A DNA stretch of 64,000 nucleotides from Coleofasciculus sp. LEGE 07092 (GTDB lineage: Bacteria; Cyanobacteriota; Cyanobacteriia; Cyanobacteriales; Coleofasciculaceae): NCBI RefSeq assembly GCF_015207375.1, contig NZ_JADEWY010000015.1, forward strand, positions 1 to 64,000. The letters are read 5' to 3'. The notes beneath the pieces were generated by a model. It saw only the letters and a program-made list of their open reading frames with translations, was not told the DNA's origin and searched no databases. The stretch's first letter is position 1; every line of letters starts with the position of its first letter. Of the stretch, positions 1-9,385 are shown piece after piece. The translations under genes and the position numbers were made by a program.

Positions 1-40
1 GCTAGGGGGCTAGGGGGCTAGGGAGCTAGGGAGCTAAGGA
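1..40. repeat. G-rich short tandem repeat
   Basis: Four to five copies of a 9-10 base GCTAGGGGG/GCTAGGGA unit stand at the extreme left edge. The same G-rich word recurs inside the element at 55681-55780, so it looks like dispersed intergenic repeat material. No coding potential is visible. Confidence 0.8.
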
Positions 41-60
41 AAAGAGTAACACCTCAAAAA

Positions 61-116
61 TCTCCTTGTCTCCTTGTCTCCTTGTCTTCTTGTCTCCTTG
101 TCTCCTTATCTCTTCC
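61..116. repeat. TCTCCTTG octamer tandem repeat
   Basis: About six head-to-tail copies of TCTCCTTG, one with TCTTCTTG, lie just downstream of the stop codon of the leftward linker gene. The array is polypyrimidine on the + strand. A similar purine array with period 7 occurs near 54670. Copy number probably varies between strains. Confidence 0.8.
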
Positions 117-131
117 CCTTGAAACTGATGT

Positions 132-1196
132 CTAACCAGAAAATGTGCGGCTGCGCCACTTATTGAGCCGAGCTTCTCCAATTGCCGCTAAACTTCGCGC
201 TTGGGCGATTTGCTGTTGCAGTGCTGCAATTGTCTCAGTTTGTTTCTGAGCCAACTGCTGCCACTCTATATAACTAACTGACTGTCCTGGAGTCGCAGGG
301 TTCTGGGCGGGAGTTCCCAAAGCCATACTACTCTCAGGAGTTGTGGGAGGACTATAAGACTGCCACTTATTCGTCCAAGCCTCTCCTAAAGCAGCAGTAG
401 GTCGCAACTGAGCTAACTGTTGCTGTAACTTTTTAATTAATTCTGCCTGTTCTTGACACTGACGCTCCAATGTTGGATCGATTCGAGTATAGCTTGGGGC
501 TGTACTCTTGGTGCGCTGCACTGCCGCCGCTACCAACTTTTGAATCCGATCAGGATCTTCCCGTCTGAGAGTAACCGAAGTGCTTACTGGAATAGACGAT
601 GGCAGGTTCTGGGCGATTTCTCGGGTGAGTTTAGCGAGGTTGCTGCTGGTTTGGGCGCGATCGCTATTGGCATAGCCCCGGTACAGTTGGAATATTCGGT
701 TGTAACCAACGGTTTTTTGACCTAATTGAGAGGTAAATCCGCGATAGTAGGGAACTATGTTATAGCCAAAATTATCCTCATACTCATTTGAGTCAATATA
801 GGAGTTAATTTCCGCCGCATATCCTTTTTTGGCGTATAAATCGACGTGATCAGCAATCTCCGACTCATCGTAAGGAGCACGTCCTAATAAATGCTTGTAA
901 TTGAGTTCGATAAACCGAATCTGCTGACTTGAGTAGAAAAACTTTTGACGGTAGAGTTCTGACAGCGCAATCGCCCGCACAAAATCCTGAACGGTAAGAT
1001 CGCCTTGACGCAGCAGCGATTCGGCACTGGTTAAGCGATCGCTTTTCATGATGTAATCATTTCCTAGCACCTGACGGTAAGCCGCTCGGATTACCATTTG
1101 CAGGTCTTCTTCCGTCCAGTTAGACCTCAGTTCTATCCTAGGGGCAGTTTCAAAGGGTTCAATTCCCAACCGTTCTGCGACTGTCAAATTCGTCAT
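132..1196 (-). CDS. phycobilisome rod linker with coiled-coil tail
   Basis: This is a phycobilisome linker, predicted to dock into phycobiliprotein hexamers of the peripheral rods. Residues of about 20-160 form a PBS linker domain, with [21 protein letters not shown], a family signature, and [17 protein letters not shown]. The C-terminal CpcD-type domain of ordinary rod linkers (compare the two linkers at 6190 and 7048) is absent. Instead there are two copies of a Gln-rich heptad-like helix ending in a GEAxxNKWxS motif, at about residues 245-280 and 313-350. It is the last gene of the pec operon, where PecC-type function is expected. The ATG at 1196 gives 354 aa; the frame is open a little further upstream only through a TTG overlapping the pecF stop. 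The role as a PEC rod linker is inferred from context; the tail function is unknown. Confidence 0.85.
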   Translation of the reverse strand: MTNLTVAERLGIEPFETAPRIELRSNWTEEDLQMVIRAAYRQVLGNDYIMKSDRLTSAESLLRQGDLTVQDFVRAIALSELYRQKFFYSSQQIRFIELNYKHLLGRAPYDESEIADHVDLYAKKGYAAEINSYIDSNEYEDNFGYNIVPYYRGFTSQLGQKTVGYNRIFQLYRGYANSDRAQTSSNLAKLTREIAQNLPSSIPVSTSVTLRREDPDRIQKLVAAAVQRTKSTAPSYTRIDPTLERQCQEQAELIKKLQQQLAQLRPTAALGEAWTNKWQSYSPPTTPESSMALGTPAQNPATPGQSVSYIEWQQLAQKQTETIAALQQQIAQARSLAAIGEARLNKWRSRTFSG

Positions 1197-1219
1197 ATTT
1201 GAAATTCTCAAAAAATTTA

Positions 1220-1858
1220 TCAAACTCTCAATTGCGCGATCGCACGTTCCAGCCGAACCCTGACAACCTGATCAGACTCTTTCTTTAGTGCCTGTTCTAA
1301 GGTAGGGATAACTTCAGGGCTAGCCATGTCTTCCAGGGAGACTACTGCTGCATACCGAAGCCCCCAATCTTCAGGATTCAGTAATGCCCATGTTAGTTTA
1401 TCCACTGCCTGACGGATAATTTCTGGGTCATTCGCCAAACGTCCAATGTGTCCCAGCCCCCTTGCTGCCACTCGCCGAACATTCCCCTGGCAATGGTTGG
1501 CAACTGATACCCCAACCACCTCCGCCAATAGTTCAACAGCTCTGGCGTCACCGATTCGAGCTAAGGCTTGAATGATATAGGCTTGCACTCCCTGATCCGA
1601 AACCGTCTCGAATGCCGTAATTAAGGGTTCCACCGTAGCTGGCGCAAGTTGTACCAACCCATTGACTGCTGCTACGGCGACAGAGGGATGGTGATGGCTT
1701 AATGCTTCAATTAAAACTGCGATCGCTTCCTCGCTAATCTCTGTTGTATCCGCCACCAACGCCTCAATCGCTGCTACTGCCTCAGCCATGGTAGCCGCAC
1801 GACGGAATTGATCTATTAATAGATAGCTTGTGCGATCGCTAATAGGAATCGTGTTCAT
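1220..1858 (-). CDS. pecF: phycoviolobilin lyase-isomerase subunit PecF
   Basis: PecF works with PecE to attach phycocyanobilin to Cys84 of PecA and isomerise it to phycoviolobilin. The 212-residue protein consists of HEAT-like alpha repeats of the CpcE/CpcF family. The motif NHCQGN at residues 121-126, described for PecF as needed for the isomerase step, is present. That separates it from plain CpcF lyases. It starts 16 bases after pecE and its stop lies 23 bases before the linker ATG, so it belongs to one leftward operon. The ATG at 1858 follows a GAG; an in-frame TTG two codons upstream is less likely. Confidence 0.9.
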   Translation of the reverse strand: MNTIPISDRTSYLLIDQFRRAATMAEAVAAIEALVADTTEISEEAIAVLIEALSHHHPSVAVAAVNGLVQLAPATVEPLITAFETVSDQGVQAYIIQALARIGDARAVELLAEVVGVSVANHCQGNVRRVAARGLGHIGRLANDPEIIRQAVDKLTWALLNPEDWGLRYAAVVSLEDMASPEVIPTLEQALKKESDQVVRVRLERAIAQLRV

Positions 1859-1874
1859 GCTCAAGCTGTGATTT

Positions 1875-2648
1875 TTATAGCTGAATTAACAAATTATCAA
1901 TTTCTCCAAGCAGAAACTGAGATTTGTGCTGTTTTGTTTGCTCAGTTTCCCCATCACTATCCAATACGGCTTCTAAAATTCGCTTTAAGTTCAGGAGTTT
2001 TAAACTATTCGGAACAGTCGCCTGAATAATTGCTTGTGCGGCTTGCAAGTGACCAATTGCCCCCAGGTCAAACATCGCTGCCCAGCGCAAATACATATTG
2101 CGGTGATCCAGATTTCTCACAATTCGCTCAATATACTGTGGCTCTTTAGTCAACAAGTATAAATACTGAGCCGCCGCACATTGTACCCGCTCCGATTGAT
2201 GCTGGAGAAATGGCTCAATTTTGGGACGGGCTTCCCAAACCTCTAGCGTTCCCAAGGCTTCAATCAGAGCTTCATAGGGTTGCTCTTGACCAGAGTGCAG
2301 CAGATTGAGCAATGGTGTTACCGCACGGCGATCGCCAATCGCTGACAAGGCTTGAATGACTGCTTCGCACAAGTTTGAGTCGGGACACTCTAGCGCCTCG
2401 ATTAAAGCGGGTACAGCTTGGGGATTTTTCAACTGTCCCAAAGCCCGTGCAGCTTGTCGCCGCAGGGGATAGCCACCAGCTTCTGTGCGATAACTCTCGT
2501 CTTTGAGTGCTTCACACAGCACTGCCCAAGAATCCTGGATTTGGTGTTTTCCTAGCCACCATGCCGCATAATAGCGTAGCTGATTATCGTCTCCCCGCAA
2601 GGCAGCGATCGCAGCATCAGCAGAACAGATCGGTTGGGGAGGAATCAT
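1875..2648 (-). CDS. pecE: phycoviolobilin lyase-isomerase subunit PecE
   Basis: PecE is the lyase partner of PecF in phycoerythrocyanin alpha-subunit maturation. The 257-residue protein is made of HEAT/PBS-lyase repeats. YYAAWWL at residues 26-32 matches the motif noted as important in PecE. Repeats such as RRQAARALGQLKNPQAVPAL and EAVIQALSAIGDRRAV are typical of the family. It lies 99 bases downstream of pecA and 16 bases upstream of pecF. A CpcE identity is possible in principle, but the PecA substrate and PecF partner argue for PecE. Confidence 0.9.
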   Translation of the reverse strand: MIPPQPICSADAAIAALRGDDNQLRYYAAWWLGKHQIQDSWAVLCEALKDESYRTEAGGYPLRRQAARALGQLKNPQAVPALIEALECPDSNLCEAVIQALSAIGDRRAVTPLLNLLHSGQEQPYEALIEALGTLEVWEARPKIEPFLQHQSERVQCAAAQYLYLLTKEPQYIERIVRNLDHRNMYLRWAAMFDLGAIGHLQAAQAIIQATVPNSLKLLNLKRILEAVLDSDGETEQTKQHKSQFLLGEIDNLLIQL

Positions 2649-2747
2649 AATTCATAATTCATTACTAATTCGGGTCTGACAGATAGACAACAACTCATCC
2701 ACCAGGAAAGTACTGCCTACCTACCAGACCCGACAGGGGTAGTGATA

Positions 2748-3236
2748 CTAACTCAATGCATTAATGGAATAGTTGAGGTAGATATTAGCTTCACCTGCTA
2801 CATCACCGGAAAGACCATGGTTGTCGCGGACGAACTCTAATGCTGCTACATACCAGCTTGGAGACAAACCGAGAGCCGCGTTAAATTCTTTAACGCCTGC
2901 AACCACGTATTCATCCAGAGGACCTGTGCCACCCACTACGCAGCAGTAGCTGATGACGCGCAGGTAGTTGCTGATATCCCGCACGCATTTAGACTTGCCT
3001 TCTTGGGTAGAGGCATATTGAGGTCCTTGCATTTGGGTGGTGTAGGGGAATTTCTGATAGACGTGATTGGCAGCCGCCTCAGCCCAACCTGGACCATTGT
3101 CAGCAAAAGCTTTAGCCGCTTTTAGACCCGCATTGGCACGGTTGAAGCGACCAAAGATGGCTTGCATTTCGGTATTAGTCAGATAGGAACCGCGCATATC
3201 GGCGGCGGAAATAGCCTCAGTAATCGGGGTTTTCAT
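2748..3236 (-). CDS. pecA: phycoerythrocyanin alpha subunit
   Basis: This is the alpha subunit of phycoerythrocyanin, a green-yellow absorbing rod phycobiliprotein. The 162-aa length is the family norm. Chromophore Cys84 lies in [27 protein letters not shown] and [20 protein letters not shown] match PecA more closely than CpcA. The immediately downstream pecE/pecF supply the dedicated lyase-isomerase, which supports PEC over a second phycocyanin. A Shine-Dalgarno AGGAGA sits about 10 bases before the ATG. It is 103 bases behind pecB. Confidence 0.95.
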   Translation of the reverse strand: MKTPITEAISAADMRGSYLTNTEMQAIFGRFNRANAGLKAAKAFADNGPGWAEAAANHVYQKFPYTTQMQGPQYASTQEGKSKCVRDISNYLRVISYCCVVGGTGPLDEYVVAGVKEFNAALGLSPSWYVAALEFVRDNHGLSGDVAGEANIYLNYSINALS

Positions 3237-3339
3237 CGTTGTCTTGGATCTCCTAAAGGGTTGGCTTTGTATAAGTTGTCTGATTGTTGATCAAAAGCTA
3301 GCAAAAGCTAGTGAACTAATGCTGTCTTCCAAAAAGAGC

Positions 3340-3858
3340 CTAGACAACAGCAGCAGCAGCAGCGTCAAAGTAACCTGCCAATTCGGACATCAGAGCGCTG
3401 CAATCGCCTTGGGTGATACCTTTTGAGTCGTTAGCAATTGAGACTGCCGCATCCTTCATTTGTTGGATACCGGAAGCTACTGCATCCCCAGGAGTACCCA
3501 GCGCTTGATAGGTTTCCCGCAGACCATTAAGGCAACGGTCGTTCATCACACTGGTATCGCCAGCTAGCATAGAGTAGGTGACATAGCGCAAGATGAAGCC
3601 CATGTCACGAATGCAAGCTGCATGATTGCGGTAGTGGTCGCATTGACCGCCAGGAGCAAACACTTGGGGGCGTTCAGCTACTAATGCCCGGTAAGCATTG
3701 GCAACGATACTGGAAGCGTTGCTAGTCAGGCGGTTAACTGTATCTAGACGCTTGTTGCTCTCCGATACCATTGATGAGAGAGCATTGATTTGGTCACCAC
3801 TAAGGTAGGAACCACTTTTGTCAGCTTGTTCGACGACGCGGGAAAAAGCATCAAGCAT
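3340..3858 (-). CDS. pecB: phycoerythrocyanin beta subunit
   Basis: This is the beta subunit that pairs with PecA to form phycoerythrocyanin hexamers. The 172-residue globin-like protein begins [16 protein letters not shown], a PecB-type N-terminus. Its two phycocyanobilin cysteines are in HAACIRDMG (near 82-84) and GDCSALMSE (near 153-155). AAGGAG lies upstream of the ATG. It is the first gene of the leftward operon, and its promoter must lie in the 1.1 kb region shared with the divergent cpc operon. The C-terminal Ala run is encoded by repeated GCT codons. Confidence 0.95.
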   Translation of the reverse strand: MLDAFSRVVEQADKSGSYLSGDQINALSSMVSESNKRLDTVNRLTSNASSIVANAYRALVAERPQVFAPGGQCDHYRNHAACIRDMGFILRYVTYSMLAGDTSVMNDRCLNGLRETYQALGTPGDAVASGIQQMKDAAVSIANDSKGITQGDCSALMSELAGYFDAAAAAVV

Positions 3859-4993
3859 TTTGTTAATTTCTCCTTAACTTAATCGAATCCTTTATTAACA
3901 AGTCCAGGTGAGTACATGAACCTGGGTAGGACACCAGTCAAATTCAACCAACCAGAACCTGATAGCAGTAGTCTGCGAAATCCTGTATCTGTTGCTTTTG
4001 CTTTACAGATAGTCGCCAGTACTTCGTTACAAAAGACTAGTGCAGTAATTTGCCGTTTATGAGAAATAAGCAAAAGGAAGATTTCTGTTTGGCTTTTCTT
4101 GCCTTAAATGCCTTACAGGTTCTTTATACAATAGGCTGTAGTTTTTTTATGATTACAAATTATTAATATGTATTACTTAGTACAGGCTTTTCCTGAAACC
4201 TGCTCTATATAAAGCCTTCTTAAGGTTCAGATCCTGAAAATTCTTCCAATTTCAATAGGTTAGTTAACTTTTTTGATGAAGTTTTGTAAATAAAAATCTA
4301 GGGTTTTTTAGGAGAAACTCCATATCCCACAAGGTATTCAGACTTTAATTCAAGATTAGTCATTCTGGAAAATACTTTACGTTTCTTAATTTTATCAGTA
4401 GTTGACTAAGTAATATTACTTAGCCAGGTAACTACCTTTACCTGTAGAGGCAAGTCTCGAAATCTTAAGAAATAATAAAAAAGCTTAGGGTTAACCCTAA
4501 GAGAATATACTTAGTTGAAAGAATTTTCCCGAAAAAGGTGCTGTGAAAAATAGTCCCTGACCTGATACCTCCAGTTAGAGTAATAATCTGCAAAAGCCAT
4601 ACCCTGCAAAGGGTTTGTCCTTTTTAGTTCTCTTCCTAAAGCTCTCAATCCTGAAATTCTTAACAATATGTAACAAACATTGACTCAACATCGGTGTATA
4701 AAAGTTACCTGAAGGGTAAAGATGACAGGCAAACGTTAATCAAAACACCGATTGACCACCCGTTCTCGGTCTCTCATAATAGACATGAAGTTTTCTCAGA
4801 TTTCTAAAAAACCGTTGTGTTTCCCACTAGTGGTGGAGCAGGCGGCATCTGAGACAACCAAAGACCGGAGGTGTGTTAAGTAACTGTCTTCGACCTTTCC
4901 AAGTTCCCTAACAGGGCTTGGACTGGTAAAATTAACAATCCAGTCTTCAACTTAAGACTAAACTCAACCAAACGATAAGGAGAAATTGAGTTC
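3859..4993. promoter_or_regulatory. divergent pec/cpc control region
   Basis: This is 1135 bases without a credible gene between the start codons of pecB (-) and cpcB (+). It is AT-rich and contains a perfect 18-base palindrome (4484-4501) and candidate -10 hexamers such as TATAAA at 4697. It also holds a long pyrimidine-rich leader before cpcB. Both operons must be initiated here, so light- or nutrient-responsive operators are expected. A short leftward frame at 3879-4073 has no recognisable product and is not called. Promoter positions cannot be fixed by eye. Confidence 0.75.
4484..4501. promoter_or_regulatory. perfect 18-base palindrome, candidate operator
   Basis: CTTAGGGTTAACCCTAAG is identical to its reverse complement and lies near the middle of the pec-cpc intergenic region, flanked by A/T-rich DNA. 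There is no T-run immediately after it, so it looks more like a dimeric regulator site than a terminator. The binding protein is unknown. Confidence 0.5.
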
Positions 4994-5512
4994 ATGTTTG
5001 ATGCATTCACCAAGGTGGTTTCTCAGGCTGACGCACGGGGCGAAATGTTGTCTGAGTCTCAGCTCGATGCTCTGAGCCAAATGGTTGCTGAAAGCAACAA
5101 GCGGATGGATTCTGTCAACCGCATCACCAGCAACTCTTCCACCATCGTTGCTAACGCTGCTCGCTCTCTGTTTGCTGAGCAGCCCCAACTAATTCAACCC
5201 GGTGGTAATGCCTACACCAGCCGTCGCATGGCTGCTTGCTTGCGCGACATGGAAATCATCCTGCGCTACGTTACCTATGCGATCTTCGCTGGCGATCCTA
5301 GCGTCCTGAACGATCGCTGCCTGAATGGTCTGCGCGAAACCTACGTAGCACTGGGCGTTCCCGGAGGTTCTGTGGCTGCGGGTGTTCAAAAAATGAAGGA
5401 AGCTGCGATCGCGCTTGCTAACGACCGTAACAACATCACCCCTGGTGATTGCAGTTCTCTGATGTCTGAAATCGGTAGCTACTTCGACCTGGCTGCCTCT
5501 GCAGTTGGCTAA
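4994..5512 (+). CDS. cpcB: C-phycocyanin beta subunit
   Basis: This is the beta subunit of C-phycocyanin, the main rod pigment absorbing near 620 nm. The 172 residues begin [17 protein letters not shown]. The bilin cysteines are in [10 protein letters not shown] and PGDCSSLM, and Asn72, methylated in the family, is in [16 protein letters not shown] sits 14 bases before the ATG. It heads the rightward cpc operon, with cpcA 83 bases downstream. The coding sequence is clearly less diverged from classic CpcB than the pecB paralogue on the other strand. Confidence 0.97.
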   Translation: MFDAFTKVVSQADARGEMLSESQLDALSQMVAESNKRMDSVNRITSNSSTIVANAARSLFAEQPQLIQPGGNAYTSRRMAACLRDMEIILRYVTYAIFAGDPSVLNDRCLNGLRETYVALGVPGGSVAAGVQKMKEAAIALANDRNNITPGDCSSLMSEIGSYFDLAASAVG

Positions 5513-5595
5513 ACAGCTCAACGATTGCCCGTTGAAGTTTGAACTTCATCCATACCTTTGAAAAAAATCCAAAACATTAAGGAGATATCTCAACG

Positions 5596-6084
5596 ATGAA
5601 GACCCCGCTAACCGAAGCAGTCGCGGCTGCAGATTCCCAAGGACGTTTCCTGAGCAGCACTGAAATCCAAACTGCCTTTGGTCGTTTTCGTCAAGCTAAT
5701 GCTAGCTTGCAAGCTGCTAAAGGTTTGACCTCCAAGGCTCAAAACCTGATCGATGGTGCGGCTCAAGCCGTCTACAACAAGTTCCCCTACACCACTCAAA
5801 TGCAGGGACCGAACTACGCTTCTACCCAAGAAGGTAAAGCCAAGTGTTCTCGTGACATTGGTTACTACCTGCGCATGGTGACTTACTGCTTGGTTGCTGG
5901 TGGCACAGGTCCGATGGATGAGTACCTGGTTGCAGGTATTGATGAAATCAACAGCACCTTCGAGCTGTCTCCAAGCTGGTACGTTGAAGCTCTCAAGTAC
6001 ATCAAAGCTAACCATGGTTTGAGTGGCGATCCCGCCGTTGAAGCCAATTCATACATTGATTACGCGATCAACGCTCTGAGCTAG
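5596..6084 (+). CDS. cpcA: C-phycocyanin alpha subunit
   Basis: This is the alpha subunit of C-phycocyanin, carrying one phycocyanobilin at Cys84 ([13 protein letters not shown]). It has 162 residues, the exact family length, and ends in the conserved YAINALS-type tail. AAGGAGA precedes the ATG. It is cotranscribed with cpcB, and a hairpin follows the stop codon. No cpcE/cpcF lyase genes follow in this operon, so the CPC alpha lyase must be encoded elsewhere. Confidence 0.97.
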   Translation: MKTPLTEAVAAADSQGRFLSSTEIQTAFGRFRQANASLQAAKGLTSKAQNLIDGAAQAVYNKFPYTTQMQGPNYASTQEGKAKCSRDIGYYLRMVTYCLVAGGTGPMDEYLVAGIDEINSTFELSPSWYVEALKYIKANHGLSGDPAVEANSYIDYAINALS

Positions 6085-6092
6085 ATTAGCGT

Positions 6093-6110
6093 CTTGCCCG
6101 GGAAGGCAAG
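6093..6110 (+). terminator. hairpin after cpcA
   Basis: CTTGCC-CGGGAA-GGCAAG forms a 6-bp stem with a 6-base loop directly after the cpcA stop. There is no immediate U-run. In cyanobacteria such hairpins between cpcBA and the linkers commonly stabilise or attenuate the message so that the pigments outnumber linkers; that role is inferred here. Confidence 0.5.
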
Positions 6111-6189
6111 CAGTTGTTAGCGAAAAGGGTTAGCAATTGTTTGTTTTTCCGGGCATCGTTTTATCTGGAACGACTAAGGAGGCTTCATA

Positions 6190-7008
6190 ATGACAAGTTT
6201 ATCGGCAGCAAGACGGTTGGGAATTTCCGCCGTAGCCGAATCACCGAGAGTAGAACTGCGTCCCCATTGGACAGAAGATGATTTAAAGGTCGTGATCCGC
6301 GCCGCCTACCGTCAGGTACTCGGCAATGATTCCTTCATGGAATGCGATCGCTTAATTAGTGCCGAATCACTGCTGCGTCAGGGAGAAATCACAGTTCGGG
6401 AGTTTGTGAGAGCGCTCGGTCAGTCAGAACTGTACCGACGCAAGTTTTTCTTCTCTAATCCACAAAATCGATTTATCGAGTTAAATTACAAGCACTTTTT
6501 GGGAAGAGCTCCCTACGACCAGTCAGAGATTGCTTATCACACTGACCTTTATAATCAACAAGGTTACGAAGCTGAAATCAACTCCTATATCGATTCGGTA
6601 GAGTATCAGGAAAACTTTGGCGACTCAGTTGTTCCTTACCATATCGGGTTTGAAACCCAACGGAGTCAAAAAGCCGTTGGATATCCCCGTCTTTTCCAAT
6701 TGTACGGCGGGGTAGGCAGCAGCGATCGCACTCAACCGACTGGTAATCGGGCGCGACTGATTCGGGAAGTTGCCCGCAACAGTGCTTCACCCATCTATGC
6801 CGACCAGAAAGGACAAGTTATTCCTGGGATTGCAGGGGGTAGCAGGCAACAAATCTATCGTCTGCGGGTAATCCAAGCAGCACCAGGCGGACGAGCCAGA
6901 GTGCGGCAGAGCAATATGGAGTATCTCGTGCCTTACGAGCAGTTGTCTCGTAAATTGCAGCTCATCAATCGGATGGGTGGTAAGGTAACGAGCATTACAC
7001 CCGCTTAA
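6190..7008 (+). CDS. cpcC: phycocyanin rod linker CpcC (copy 1)
   Basis: This rod linker joins phycocyanin hexamers. Of 272 residues, about 20-155 form the PBS linker domain ([22 protein letters not shown] and [13 protein letters not shown]). Residues of about 215-270 form a CpcD domain ([32 protein letters not shown]). AAGGAG lies 8 bases before the ATG. It is 105 bases after cpcA, across a hairpin, and 39 bases before the second linker. The two linkers are tandem paralogues, as is usual for long phycocyanin rods. Confidence 0.93.
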   Translation: MTSLSAARRLGISAVAESPRVELRPHWTEDDLKVVIRAAYRQVLGNDSFMECDRLISAESLLRQGEITVREFVRALGQSELYRRKFFFSNPQNRFIELNYKHFLGRAPYDQSEIAYHTDLYNQQGYEAEINSYIDSVEYQENFGDSVVPYHIGFETQRSQKAVGYPRLFQLYGGVGSSDRTQPTGNRARLIREVARNSASPIYADQKGQVIPGIAGGSRQQIYRLRVIQAAPGGRARVRQSNMEYLVPYEQLSRKLQLINRMGGKVTSITPA

Positions 7009-7047
7009 AGATTTTGAATTTTGGTGTTTTGATCGGGAGAATTTTAA

Positions 7048-7920
7048 GTGGCTATTACGGCAGCAGCGTCCCGACTGGGGACATCAGCTTTTAGCAATGA
7101 GCAACCGGTTGAACTACGCCCAAATTGGACGGAAAGTGATGTGCAAGCGGTCATTCGCGCCGTCTACCGTCAGGTTTTGGGCAATGATTACCTAATGAAG
7201 TCCGAACGTCTAAAAAGTGCAGAATCTCTTCTGCGCAACGGTTACATTAGCGTGCGAGAATTCGTGCGTTGTGTGGCCAAGTCGGAGCTTTACAAAATCA
7301 AGTTCTTCTACAACAATTTCCAGACCCGCGTTATCGAACTTAACTACAAGCATCTGTTGGGTCGCGCACCTTACGATGAGTCGGATGTAGTTTACCACCT
7401 CGACCTTTACGAGACTAAAGGGTTCGATGCTGACATCGACACTTATATCGATAGCGCCGAGTATCAGGAAAACTTCGGGGACTCTATCGTTCCCTACTAT
7501 CGCGGCTTTAATACTCAACCGGGGCAAAAAACCGTAGGGTTTACCCGGATGTTCAGACTGTATCGCGGTTATGCCAATAGCGATCGCGCTCAGTTAGAAG
7601 GCAATGACTCTCGTCTTGCCACTGAACTCGCTCAAAATTTTTCCTCTGCCGTGGTTGGACCATCTGGAGCGAACGAAGGTTGGGCTTACCGTCCTTCTAA
7701 GCAAGGTCAAACTCCCACTAAAGCACTGGGTGGACCTGTACCCTATGGAACTCAAGGCAAAGTTTACCGTGTCGAAGTGTCTGGGATAAATACTCCCCGA
7801 TATCCTAAAGTTCGGCGCAGCAGTAAAGCCTTCTTAGTTCCCTACGAAGAGCTATCCAACAAACTGCAACAAATTAATAAGTTGGGTGGTAAAGTCGCTA
7901 GCATCACTCCAGCTAACTAG
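7048..7920 (+). CDS. cpcC: phycocyanin rod linker CpcC (copy 2)
   Basis: This is the second rod linker, 290 residues, with the same PBS plus CpcD architecture ([41 protein letters not shown]). The start is a GTG at 7048, chosen because [21 protein letters not shown] is the expected N-terminus and because GGGAGA lies about 10 bases upstream. It differs from copy 1 mainly in a longer spacer between domains. Rod position (proximal or distal) cannot be assigned from the sequence alone. Confidence 0.92.
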   Translation: MAITAAASRLGTSAFSNEQPVELRPNWTESDVQAVIRAVYRQVLGNDYLMKSERLKSAESLLRNGYISVREFVRCVAKSELYKIKFFYNNFQTRVIELNYKHLLGRAPYDESDVVYHLDLYETKGFDADIDTYIDSAEYQENFGDSIVPYYRGFNTQPGQKTVGFTRMFRLYRGYANSDRAQLEGNDSRLATELAQNFSSAVVGPSGANEGWAYRPSKQGQTPTKALGGPVPYGTQGKVYRVEVSGINTPRYPKVRRSSKAFLVPYEELSNKLQQINKLGGKVASITPAN

Positions 7921-8035
7921 CCTTTAGTTAGGCTATTCTGCTGGGACTGGAGACTGGGGACTAGAAAGTAGAAATTGGGAATATTTATTCTCTGTATCAC
8001 CAACTTTCTGAGCCTCCAGACTCTAGTCCCTTCGG
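7918..8035 (+). other. hairpin-rich spacer between cpcC2 and cpcD
   Basis: TAGCCT-TTAGTT-AGGCTA overlaps the cpcC2 stop codon. Further on, GGGACTAG near 7957 can pair with CTAGTCCC near 8023. The 250-base spacer to cpcD therefore has attenuator- or processing-like structure, with no U-run strong enough to call a full terminator. Confidence 0.4.
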
Positions 8036-8170
8036 TATTTGTAGAAATCTGTAGAAACCCTCTAATTAGGTGAACTATTAACCTAAATCAATAACCATAG
8101 TAAAGTGGATATAACTCCACACTCAAAACCATAAAATAGAGCATCAAAAACGTAAGGAGAATTAATTACA

Positions 8171-8410
8171 ATGCTAGGTCAAGCTGCAATTGGTAGTGCT
8201 GCAAATACCCAATCAGGAAGCCGCTTCTTTGTGTATGAAGTCACAGGTTTGCGTCAAAATGAAGAAAACGACAAAAATGATTATCCTTTCCGCAGTAGTG
8301 GCAATGTCTTTATCAAAGTTCCCTACACTCGCATGAATGAAGAAATGCGACGGATCACACGCATGGGTGGCAAGATTGTCAACATTCATCCCGTGAATTC
8401 TGACAACTAA
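8171..8410 (+). CDS. cpcD: rod-capping linker CpcD
   Basis: CpcD is a small 79-residue linker consisting only of the CpcD domain (FFVYEVTGLRQNE; VPYTRMNEEMRRITRMGGKI). It caps the distal end of the phycocyanin rod. AAGGAGA lies 9 bases before the ATG. It is the last gene of the cpc operon in this window, and a long inverted repeat follows it. Confidence 0.95.
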   Translation: MLGQAAIGSAANTQSGSRFFVYEVTGLRQNEENDKNDYPFRSSGNVFIKVPYTRMNEEMRRITRMGGKIVNIHPVNSDN

Positions 8411-8447
8411 CTTCAATTTTTCACAATTTCTAAATCTCTTTAAGGAA

Positions 8448-8520
8448 GGTGTTAGATTCTAGGTATTAGATGTTAGCCAAATGGTCTAATTTTTAATACC
8501 TAAAACCTAGCACCTATTTT
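8448..8520 (+). terminator. long imperfect inverted repeat after cpcD
   Basis: Arms of 21 bases at 8448-8468 and 8494-8514 pair with three mismatches, and TATTTT follows. It lies between cpcD (+) and the convergent lipoprotein gene (-), so it probably ends the cpc transcript and possibly both transcripts. Confidence 0.65.
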
Positions 8521-8542
8521 CGTAATCTTTCTATCAACGCTT

Positions 8543-9319
8543 TTAACGCATAAATTCCGAAGGTGAGAGCGGAGAATTAGTCTGCTCTGTTTTAAAGGTT
8601 TCTACAGGGATGTTTTTAGGTGCTGGTGGTTGGGGTGGAATTTCGTAACGTTTGCCCCAACCCCAATTAATATCCTCTGGCTTAACCGTCGGGGGAGGTT
8701 TCCTGCCAGTTGGCAGAGGAACTCTTAAAGTTTGGCTCGTTTTTACATAAGGATCACCTTCGTTATTAAACCGGACGAGGCTGCCTTGCAGTTCCGGTGT
8801 CTTAACTTCTTGCTGTTCAGCAGTTGGCAGTTGACCGTTAGGATCGAAGGTGGCGACAAAGGAGACTTCATTTCCGGGTTGCAGTGAGGCTTCGAGAGAC
8901 GAGCGCTCTAGCTGCCATGCTTCCCGGAAACGACCGTCTGGCGCAATCTGCCACAGATTGAGAGTGGCTTGCCATTGCCCATCTTCTACTCTCACCACTT
9001 GCCGATCCAGAATCGAATAGATAGTCTTCGATTCAGAACTCATCCATTGCTGGTCTTCGGGACGCAAATAGCGAATCGCCGCCACCGTAATTTGACTTTG
9101 GTTGGGGAGATTAGTCGTCCCAGTCAAGCTATACAAACCAGGACGACCCGCTGGTTGCACGTTGAGGTTTAGCTTCGCGTCTGGGGGTTCTCTAGATGAG
9201 CAACTAGCCGACAAAACAACGAGTGAAAGAATAACAGTCCACTTGCTCAGAGAATAGAGGCATTGGACTTTTCGGGTGACCAACTGGCAAAAAGAATTGA
9301 ACATAGCAATCAAAGGCAT
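8543..9319 (-). CDS. conserved hypothetical lipoprotein
   Basis: This protein of 258 residues has an N-terminal hydrophobic stretch and a lipobox LSASC at about residues 37-41, so it is predicted to be lipid-anchored after signal peptidase II cleavage. The mature part is beta-rich with a proline-rich C-terminus and has no catalytic motif I recognise. ATG codons at 9319 and 9304 are both possible; neither has a good ribosome site. It is convergent with cpcD and lies just downstream of the hydrolase gene on the same strand. The function is unknown. Confidence 0.7.
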   Translation of the reverse strand: MPLIAMFNSFCQLVTRKVQCLYSLSKWTVILSLVVLSASCSSREPPDAKLNLNVQPAGRPGLYSLTGTTNLPNQSQITVAAIRYLRPEDQQWMSSESKTIYSILDRQVVRVEDGQWQATLNLWQIAPDGRFREAWQLERSSLEASLQPGNEVSFVATFDPNGQLPTAEQQEVKTPELQGSLVRFNNEGDPYVKTSQTLRVPLPTGRKPPPTVKPEDINWGWGKRYEIPPQPPAPKNIPVETFKTEQTNSPLSPSEFMR

Positions 9320-9385
9320 TAACCGCTATCTTAACAACTTTCTCCAGATAGTCACCCTCACCAGGAAAGAGCAGAAAATTAGAAA

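Noticed and set aside
3879-4073. 64-codon leftward frame in the pec/cpc control region
   Set aside because: No ribosome site, no recognisable product and position inside the promoter region of pecB; treated as non-coding.
4680-4702. TTGACT followed by TATAAA as a sigma-70 promoter for cpcB
   Set aside because: The spacer is only 11 bases, too short for a standard promoter; only the -10-like word is mentioned.
3859-4993. CcaR-type G-box (CTTTNCNATTT repeats) for chromatic acclimation
   Set aside because: I looked for the repeat on both strands and saw no convincing copy, so CcaS/CcaR control is not claimed.
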